Of a DNA stretch of 64,000 bases, positions 1 through 9,900 are shown one piece after another. Every line of letters begins with the position of its first letter. Within the stretch, counting starts at the first letter, position 1. The notes under the pieces are model-generated. The model did not search any database. It was not told the DNA's origin and saw only the letters and a list, made by a program, of their open reading frames with translations. The position numbers and the translations under genes were made by a program. Origin of the DNA: Limnomonas spitsbergensis (lineage: Eukaryota > Chlorophyta > Chlorophyceae > Chlamydomonadales). The DNA is taken from positions 2,452,001 through 2,516,000 of the forward strand of contig JAYJMM010000097.1 of the NCBI GenBank assembly GCA_037349105.1. Reading direction: 5' to 3'.

Positions 1-365
1 GTGAGGTGTGCAGTAAAGGACCATGTATCAGGAGGGGGTGAGGTGTGCAGTAAAGGACCATGTATCAGGAGGGGGTGAGGTGTGCAGTAAAGGACCATGT
101 ATCAGGAGGGGGTGAGGTGTGCAGTAAAGGACCATGTATCAGGAGGGGGTGAGGTGTGCAGTAAAGGACCATGTATCAGGAGGGGGTGAGGTGTGCAGTA
201 AAGGACCATGTATCAGGAGGGGGTGAGGTGTGCAGTAAAGGACCATGTATCAGGAGGGGGTGAGGTGTGCAGTAAAGGACCATGTATCAGGAGGGGGTGA
301 GGTGTGCAGTAAAGGACCATGTATCAGGAGGGGGTGAGGTGTGCAGTAAAGGACCATGTATCAGG
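1..365. repeat. 37-bp minisatellite, about 10 copies
   Basis: Near-perfect tandem repeat with a 37-bp period, running from the window edge to about 365. Each unit contains GGGGGTGAGG, which resembles a 5' splice site, so the array may be anchored on the donor of an ABC-F exon just left of the window (inference). It lies inside the intron upstream of the first visible ABC-F exon. Confidence 0.95.
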
Positions 366-725
366 GCTGCTAGGGGTGGGATTGAAATCTAGTTCCGTTT
401 ATGGAGGTGTGAGGTGATGAGTCATACAGAGGGGCTGCGTGCCTTGGGTAAGGGGCCTAATTACCTGGCATGCCCTCTACAATCCTCTCATTACCTCTGA
501 CAGCCCCTCTCTATTTCGTAAACCCTCTTCAACCCTCTTATCCTCTGTAATCCCCCCTCTCTTTCCTTCACACCTCTTGATCCCACTTATTTGTTCTGTT
601 ACCTTTCTGTTACCTCCCTGTTGCCTCCCTGTTCTGTTACTCTTCTGTCACATATCTGTTACCTTTCCGTTACCTTTTTGTTACCTAATTGTTACCTTCC
701 TGTTGCCTCCCTGTTGCCTCCCTGT
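366..725. other. intron 3' part with pyrimidine-rich CTGTTACCTTC-like repeats
   Basis: No exon is recognisable in 366-600. From about 590 the sequence is a T/C-rich, short-period degenerate repeat of CTGTTACCTTC, which would act as an extended polypyrimidine tract for the acceptor at 919-920. Open frames here are repeat artefacts. Confidence 0.6.
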
Positions 726-945
726 TACCTTTGTGTCATCTTTGTGTCACCTTCCTGTTACCTTCTTGTCACCTCCCTGTTGCCTGTCAGGTACTTCATG
801 GAGAATATCTGTTACCTTCCTGTTACCTTCTTGTCACCTCCCTGTTGCCTGTCGGGTACTTCATGGAGAATATCTGTAACCTTCCTGTTACCTTCTTGTC
901 ACCTCCCTGTTGCCTGTCAGGTACTTCATGGAGAATATCTGTGAT
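726..945 (+). repeat. 65-bp triplication of the acceptor and head of ABC-F exon 1
   Basis: The polypyrimidine tract, acceptor and first 21 bases of the exon (GTACTTCATGGAGAATATCT) occur at 791, 856 and 921, exactly 65 bp apart. Only the 921 copy continues into the conserved ABC-F sequence. The 791 copy keeps an AG before the echo; the 856 copy has GG instead. Confidence 0.9.
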
Positions 946-3900
946 CGCATTCTTGAGCTGGACAACGGTCGATGCTTCATGCATGACTTCGGGGGAGCAG
1001 GAGCCTACCAGCTGTTTAAGCAGGTCAGTGTGGCAGCAGTGGAGCACGGGGCAGGAGAGCAAGGCGAGGGAGTGCACGCATCTTTCAAGCACTCGCGTGC
1101 GGAGTATGTACTTGGGGAAATATTATTGGGACTGAAATGGCCTGATGTTGAAAGCACCTATTAGCTGGTGACCAGGGGCTGGTGACCATTCCGCCAAAAC
1201 TGGATGAACATCGCCTTGATGGTAGATATGTGCAGGCTGCTCCAAGACATTATCCTGATTTGACATTTCTTTGACCTGGGTTGGACCCGGTTTGACTGCT
1301 GCTTTCAGGCCCGTAAGGTCTGGCAAATGAGCCCGGATAGACCCGGCTGAACAAACCCTTGACCCTGAACCCTGAATCCTGGCTTGACAAGGTTCGACCA
1401 TGGTTTGATGATCGCGTCCTCGCGAGTTCCGTCACATGATCCAGGCCAGGACCGCCGCTCACTCAACCCTTAGTTCAACCCTGGTTTCACACCTGCTGCT
1501 TTCAGGCCCGTAAGTTCCGGCACAAGATCCAGGCCAGGACCGCCGCTGACACAACCCTTAGCTCAACCCTGGTTTCACTCAGGGCCCATAGGGGCCCTTG
1601 ACGAAACCCTTAACCCTGGTCCCCAACCCCTGACTTGCTGCTTTCAGGCCCGTGAGTTCCGGCGCAGGAGTCAGGCCAACGCCGCCGCTGACGCTCGCAC
1701 TCTCTTCAAGAGAGAGGCGGAGTGGTGAGTGCTGCATGCACGGCGGTTATGAAAGAGTGCTGCATGCACGGCGGTTATGAAAGAGTGCTGCATGCACGGC
1801 GGTTATGAAAGAGTGCTGCACGCACGGCGGTTATGAAAGAGTGCTGCATGCACGGCGGTTATGAAAGAGTGCTGCATGCACGGCGGTTATGAAAGAGTGC
1901 TGCATGCACGGCGGTTATGAAAGAGTGCTGCACGCACGGCGGTTATGAAAGAGTGCTGCATGCACGGCGGTTATGAAAGAGTGCTGCATGCACGGCGGTT
2001 ATGAAAGAGTGCTGCACGCACGGCGGTTATGAAAGAGTGCTGCATGCACGGCGGTTATGAAAGAGTGACGCATGCACGGCGGTTATGAAAGAGTGATGCG
2101 TGCACAGCGGTTCTGAAAGGGCTCAGGCCATCGGTCACCTTTCTGATCATTGATCTTCCTGTGGGAGGAAAATAATCAAACTGATGTGGCACTCCGAATT
2201 CAACATTGGCTTGATGCATTTGAAAGTCGAAAATGCAGCACACTGCCTTTGCTCCACATTTCCAGCCGAATAAAATGATTGCATCCATGCATATTTCGAC
2301 CACGATACCAACCTGCAGATTTTTAGGATTTTGAAGCAGCCGAAGGCGAGGCAGGCCAAGTGACTACATTTGAAATCTAAATTGCACGATTTGAATTTTG
2401 AATCCGAATCTTAGGATTGTGAAGCAGCCCAAGGCGAGACAGGCCAAGAGCCAGGCCCGAGTGAATGCATTCGTGGAGCTGACGGAAAAGACCAAGGACA
2501 TGCCGAAAGAGGATCTCAAGGCAGATTTTGGCACCAAGGGCATGATCCGACAAGGTGGGAGCGAGCTGCTCGGGGGAAATAGATTGGGTCTGAAACATAA
2601 GAAGATAAACCTGGGCTTCCCTCCTTTGCGTGCCTGGTCACGCTTGGGCATGCCCCCTGCGCACACCTGGGCATCCTTATGGTACACCCATCACCTAGCC
2701 CTCCAACGTCGAAATACAGCTTCTGTTAAATCTAAATATTGGATCCAGATCTGAAGGTTGAATGAAGAGGTTGGATCAAGAGATGGCTTTTTTTCCTTTT
2801 GTGTTTGCCTCGTATTAGGTTCAACGCTGCTAAGATGTCAAGATGTAGGCTTGCTGAATTGTGGCTGAATTATAGCTGGGTCATACGGAAGTTGAATTGT
2901 AGCCTTGTAGCCAGACTGTTGCTTATAACTTAAAGTACTTGAAGTCAACACACCTGGATTCATTCATGTTTTCGTCTTGCATCCCATTCTGGCAACAATG
3001 GATTCAAGATACGTCTTGCACGCACATTCCGTATGTCAAGGTACCTCTTTCTCACATCTGATTGTGTCTCTTAAGCTGTGATTTTCTTATTCTCTCACCA
3101 CACTTTGTCCCATTCGTGTCCCATACAGGCAACAAGGTAGTCAAGATGCATGGTGTGAGCTACACGCCTCCAGGCTTCACGGCACCGCTTATTAAGGACT
3201 TTGCTTACGAGTTTGCACCAGGTGTGTGGGAGAGCTCGCGTTGCTGTCTCAGCCTGCCTGCCGTATCTTGCATCTTCTGTCAGAGGAACCGGATGGAGCA
3301 AACAGCCGTAGCAGAGAATTAAGCAGAGAGAAGGCAGGAAAGTCAAGTATGGGTTTTGCCCCAAGCCCTTCATGCCTAGTCGAGTACTGACGTCTGTCTG
3401 TAGCCCTTAAAACAGGGCTCTGATTGTTTAAGAATTTCAGGGTTCAGGAATTATAGGGCTTTAGAATGAAAGGGCTGCTTTTAAGAGGCTCTGTCATGAA
3501 AAATGTAGTGGATAGAGGAGGCTGGCCTCAGCCTGCCACCGCCAGCACACATCAGCCTCGCATCGGAGTCAGCCCCCCCCCGACCGACCGCCCCCATCAC
3601 AACATCAGGCGAGCACCTGAAAATGGCGCCCTTGTGTTGAAACTCATAAGTCAGCCAGCCCCTTCTCCCTGCTCCTCTGCTGAAAAACAAACAGGCGAGC
3701 GCTTGGGCATCGTGGGGCGCAACGGCGCCGGTAAGACGTCGCTGCTCAACCTCATCTCAGGCACAGTGGCGCCCACCAGCGGCGTGCGAGAGGTTGGGGA
3801 CACGACAGTGTTTGGGTACTTCACGCAGGTGGGTTCCCACATCAACCGGATTTCAAATTTGAATTCGAAATTTGAAAAACTGTTTTCGGGGCGGTTGCGC

Positions 3901-6900
3901 CCACCCGCTGTGTGAGGGAGGCTGGGAACACCGCGTTGCGGGGATACTTCTCACAGATCTCTCCTTGATTCAACTTTCAAATTTGAAATCGGAAGTTAAT
4001 AAATCGTAATGAATCGTAATGAATCTTACGTTCCCTTGCCACGACGCATCTGAGGTAGCAGCTACCGGAGATACAAATTCGAATCTGATGATGGGCCGGG
4101 GTTTGGAAAAAGGATCCTAATAGCAGTGAAGCGCTGGGCAGCTGGGTGTTGAGAACTGTGATGTGGCTGGGCCGTGCATGCAGGGCGCCGTTGACCCCTC
4201 TTCGCTTCTCCAAGGTCTTCCCTTTGCTTCTTGCTAAGTTAAAAAAACTGAATCATCTCCTAATTTCTGTCATAGGCCCTATCCGCCCCGAGGCGGCCCA
4301 TGGACGGTAATGCAAAAATGCCCCCCCCCCCCCCCCCCCACACACACACACGCTTAGATTATCCCCCACGACTGCTCCCTTATCTTTCTGAACTCTAATA
4401 TTCTTTGTCAGGCGCAGCCTTCTTTCTCTCCCGCGCCCCCCCCCCTCCTTCCAGATTTAGTTTGTACGACCTTCAGGCCATGCCACACGATGTCTCCCAA
4501 CCCAACGATTCAGTTTGCCTGGGTTAAGTCCTTGGAACCGCTTCAACAAGTCGTATGTGCTGCCTGTACTGCCCGCAGTACCCACCCGAGGTACGGCAGG
4601 ACATGCGCGTCATCAGCTACATCAAAGAGATTGCAGATGAGCGGAAGGCGATGGATGCGGGGATTGAGTCGGCAGACACCCCAGAGGTGCTGCTGGAGAA
4701 GGTGCGAGAGGACAGGGATGTGGCACACGGGCATATTGTATGTACCGGTATGAAGAAGGTGCATGAACGCAGGACGGGAGGAGGGGGTCACACATTGGTT
4801 CACACACTGCCACACAAGTACCGGTATACACACTCCTTCTCTGTGTAAGTGCATGGGGCGGGGCTCACACATCAGCACATGTAGAGACGTCTCTTGTCAC
4901 TTTTGTCACACAAAACGGGCGTACTTGGGGATTCAGGTACCAAGATACCGGCGTTCTCTTTTCTTTTCTACCGTATAATCTCCTAGACTTGGCTTATAAT
5001 TAATTAATCATGAGGTGCGTGGACGTGGCTACAAGCTAGTAGTAATTCAAAAATCGCCGGTGCGCGGAGTGTCAGGCAGGTGCCCAAACAGCTATTTTGG
5101 CGGTGCGCGATACGAATTAAAAACAGCTAATATGAAAAAAACGCCGCGCTCGCGCGCGACTGTTTGATTTGACATCCGTCGAGTTATCCTTACGCCAGTC
5201 CCCGTAGCGAAGCTAGATTCTGGAGGCAGAGACGGGTGCTGACGACTGCTGACGTTTCGGGGCCCCAACAGCCACACGTTTCCTGAGGCCGGGAACCAGC
5301 GGAGGAGGAGGATGACGACTATGCTAAGTATTTCAGAACGTGTACTATCCTTGCTAGCATCAAACGAGGGTTTTAACTGAGTTTACTGTACTGGCTGAAA
5401 GTGCTGCGTGGAAGGAAATTTAAATTATTTTCAGCGATGCGCGACATAAAATTAAATTTTGCTGCTGCCGTTTTTTAAATCCTTTTTGGCTGCGCGCCAG
5501 GAGATTTTTTAGGGGGGGGAGTTGTGCGGCCCCTGAGCGGTTGTACGGTATGTTAAAAATAAAAAAATCACAGTCAATGTGCATTTTGTCCACGGGGTTT
5601 GTTACTGATGCTGGTAGATTAATGTCTGGAGCCGGCGCCCATGGTGGTGTTCTGGTCAGCTGGCCCCTGCCCTGCCCTGTCCTCCCTCCCCGCCCTCTGG
5701 TCAGGTATTCCTTCCAGCCTTCCTGTTTGTCACAGCCAACACAACTGACCACCTCCCCTCCCGCCACCCTGCCCTGTCCTCCCTCCCTGCCCTCTGAGAC
5801 TGGTGACGTGTGGAAGGGGAGGTCCAAGATCATCGCTGTTCAGGATAAACTGAGCCCCTGCCCTGCCCTGTCCTCCCTCCCTGCCCTCTGAGACTGGTGA
5901 CGTGTGGAAGGGGAGGTCCAAGGGCATTGCTGTTCAGGATAAACTGAGCCCCTGCCCTGCCCTGTCCTCCCTCCCTGCCCTCTGAGACTGGTGACTTGTG
6001 GAAGGGGAGGTCCAAGATCATCGCTGTTCAGGATGTCTTTGGATATTCCCCTCCCTGCATCATGATCTATACGCTGGTATCGGACGCAAGTTCTACCACC
6101 TCCTCCGCTGACTGAAACTTACACTTCGAATTCGAGGCCTTGCGTATTCCCCACCCCACTGAAGTCCATTCATTTCGGGAAGTGGATGACATGATGCTGA
6201 AGCATGGAAAAATACACAAATCCCCCCCGCCCCCTTCCGGTGCTGTAGCTGGGCTTCCCGCGTGCGCGGCAATATCAGTACGTGTCCTCGCTGAGTGGTG
6301 GGGAGAGGCGTCGCCTGCATCTTGCCTCTGTGCTAGTGGAGCGGCCGAACCTGCTGATCCTGGATGAGCCCACCAACGACCTGGATCTGCAGGTGGGATC
6401 TAGATCTAAGTCCATGGGCAATTTAGAGACGGGAGGGTTGCGACCGATATCTGCTGTTGTCATGGACACAGATTTGTATCCAGAGATGGGTGAGGAGGGG
6501 TGTCACCTACATCTGCACAGGTGATTGATAACAAACTATATTCAGAAACGGGACAGGAGGGGTACCACTTGGATCTGCAGATATGTTTAAACCTGACTTA
6601 GATCCAGAGATGGGGCAGGAGGGGCGCGATTTGGATCTGCCGGTTTGATTGATGCAGATCTAGATCCAGATATAGAATGCCTGATTCCTTCCTGGCTTTC
6701 ACTGGATCTCTCTAGATCTGTTCAGATCCTGGTATCCCCCTCCCCCCTTGCCCCTGCGCCCTACAGACTGTTGAGGTGGTGGAGGAGGTCGTCCGGGGCT
6801 ACAAGGGAGTACTACTGGTGGTCTCTCACGGTGAGTGCGGCGCAGAGGAGGGGGGGCGGCTGAGTTAGCCTTTCCTTTCCCTAGGTTTTGTTGTTGTCCT

Positions 6901-9900
6901 GCCGAGGTTCAAGGGGTGGAGGAGCTGGTCGTTGTTTGCAAGAGAGTGCCCACTGGTGGTCTCACATGGTGAGTGCGCCGCAGAGGGGGGGGGGGCGGCT
7001 GAATCAGCCTTTCCTCTCCCTAGGTTTTGTTGTTGTCCTGCCGAGATTCAAGGGGTGGAGGAGGTGGTTCGTGTTTGCAAGGGAGTGCCCACTGGTGGTC
7101 TCACATGGTGAGTGCGCCGCAGAGGGGAGGGGGGGGCGGCTGAATCAGCCTTTCCTCTCCCTAGGTTTTGTTGGTGTCCCGCCGAGGTGGAGGTGGTGGA
7201 GGAGGTGGTCCGTGGCTACAAGGGAGTGCCTACTGGTGGTCTCTCATGGTGAGTAGGGCGGCTGAATCAGCTCTTACTTCAATGTATTTGTTCTCTGGGC
7301 AGTTCTGCTGGCCTTTTCGTTGTCGTTGCTTTGTTGAGTTGGCTGAGAGAGTCATCCAGGGCCACTGAAGAGTGCTGCTGTCGGTCTCACGCGATGAGAA
7401 TGGCGCAGAGGGGGTAGAAAGAATGGGGCGGTTGAATCAGCTTTTGTTGAGTTGGCTGAGAGATTCGTCCAGGGCCACTGAAGAGTGCTGCTGGTGGTCT
7501 CACACGACGAGAGTGGCGCAGAGGGGTAGAGGGGATGGGGCGGTTGAATCAGCTTTGTTGAGTTGGCTGAGAGATTCGTCCAGGGCCACTGAAGAGTGCT
7601 GCTGGTGGTCTCACACGACGAGAGTGGCGCAGAGGGGTAGAGGGGATGGGGCGGTTGAATCAGCTTTGTTGAGTTGGCTGAGAGATTCGTCCAGGGCCAC
7701 TGAAGAGTGCTGCTGGTGGTCTCACACGACGAGAGTGGCGCAGAGGGGTAGAGGGGATGGGGCGGTTGAATCAGCTTTGTTGAGTTGGCTGAGAGATTCG
7801 TCCAGGGCCACTGAAGAGTGCTGCTGGTGGTCTCACACGACGAGAGTGGCGCAGAGGGGTAGAGGGGATGGGGCGGTTGAATCAGCTTTGTTGAGTTGGC
7901 TGAGAGATTCGTCCAGGGCCACTGAAGAGTGCTGCTGGTGGTCTCACACGACGAGAGTGGCGCAGAGGGGTAGAGGGGATGGGGCGGTTGAATCAGCTTT
8001 GTTGAGTTGGCTGAGAGATTCGTCCAGGGCCACTGAAGAGTGCTGCTGGCGGTCTCACACGAAGAGAGTGGCGCAGAGGGGGTAGAGGGGATGGGGCGGT
8101 TGAATCAGCTTTGTTGAGTTGGCTGAGAGATTCGTCCAGGGCCACTGAAGAGTGCTGCTGGTGGTCTCACACGACGAGAGTGGCGCAGAGGGGTAGAGGG
8201 GATGGGGCGGTTGAATCAGCTTTGTTGAGTTGGCTGAGAGATTCGTCCAGGGCCACTGAAGAGTGCTGCTGGTGGTCTCACACGACGAGAGTGGCGCAGA
8301 GGGGTAGAGGGGATGGGGCGGTTGAATCAGCTTTGTTGAGTTGGCTGAGAGATTCGTCCAGGGCCACTGAGGAGTGCTGCTGGCGGTCTCACACGACGAG
8401 AGTGGCGCAGAGGGGTAGAGGGGATGGGGCGGTTGAATCAGCTTTGTTGAGTTGGCTGAGAGATTCGTCCAGGGCCACTGAAGAGTGCTGCTGGTGGTCT
8501 CACACGACGAGAGTGGCGCAGAGGGGTAGAGGGGATGGGGCGGTTGAATCAGCTTTGTTGAGTTGGCTGAGAGATTCGTCCAGGGCCACTGAGGAGTGCT
8601 GCTGGCGGTCTCACACGACGAGAGTGGCGCAGAGGGTAGAAGGGATGGGGCGGTTGAATCAGCTTTGTTGAGTTGGCTGAGAGATTCGTCCAGGGCCACT
8701 GAAGAGTGCTGCTGGTGGTCTCACACGACGAGAGTGGCGCAGAGGGTAGAAGGGATGGGGCGGTTGAATCAGCTTTGTTGAGTTGGCTGAGAGATTCGTC
8801 CAGGGCCACTGAAGAGTGCTGCTGGTGGTCTCACACGACGAGAGTGGCGCAGAGGGGTAGAGGGGATGGGGCGGTTAAATCAGCTTTGTTGAGTTGGCTG
8901 AGAGATTCGTCCAGGGCCACTGAGGAGTGCTGCTGGTGGTCTCACACGAAGAGAGTGGCGCAGAGGGGTAGAGGGGATGGGGCGGTTGAATCAGCTTTGT
9001 TGAGTTGGCTGAGAGATTCGTCCAGGGCCACTGAAGAGTGCTGCTGGCGGTCTCACACGACGAGAGTGGCGCAGAGGGTAGAAGGGATGGGGCGGTTGAA
9101 TCAGCTTTGTTGAGTTGGCTGAGAGATTCGTCCAGGGCCACTGAAGAGTGCTGCTGGCGGTCTCACACGATGAGGGCGGGTAGAGGGGGGTAGAGAAGTG
9201 TGTGGGGGGGGGAGGGTTGAATCAGCTCTTGCTTCAAGTTATTTTGTCTTCAAGGCAGTATAGCTGGTGGACGCATACTGCGTGGGGCGCACAGGGGATG
9301 GGGCGGTTGAATCGGCCCTTCCGGGTGCTGCAAGGCAGTCTGGCGGGTGGTCTTTCAGTCTGTGGGGTGGGGTTAATTGGGATTTTTCTTCACTGTTTTG
9401 CCGTCATTCTCAGGTAGTACCGATTCCTTATTCTGTTATCCCAGTCAGTACTGCCTGCCACCTTTTAGAAGATTGCGTGAACGGCTACTGGTTGGACATG
9501 TCAGTTGTTCTGTAATGGCAGGTCAGATGCGCTGGTGTTCGGTTTTAGTTTAAGCTGTTACGGTGGTCGAAGTGGGAGGCAGGCCATGTAGGGTTCAGAG
9601 GTCAGCCATGTCCTCAGCTGAGGTTACAAGGTGTGCGGATCAAGGGTCAAGGACATTGGGCCTTAAAGTTTGTGTCATTTGGTGTACGTCTTCTGTATTC
9701 TGGTGCATCTATACCTTGTTTCCAGGGGAAAGCAGTTTGTTAACCGGATTCAGGGGAAAGCAGTTTGTTAACCCAAATCATTGGTGCAGCGTTTGTTTGG
9801 CGCTGTAGCTAAGTCTTTTGCCTCCCTCTTACCCATTTCATCTGCCCTACGATCCGCCCTCCTAATCATCCTCTCCACCATCCTCCTTGCCTACCTATCT

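Noticed and set aside
1..365. CRISPR-like regular repeat
   Set aside because: Units follow each other directly with no unique spacers. The same holds for every other array in the window, and the genome is eukaryotic.
7372..9113. Long + strand frames (237, 186, 135 codons) and a 214-codon minus frame
   Set aside because: Artefacts of the 111-bp array (37 codons per unit) in an ABC-F intron.
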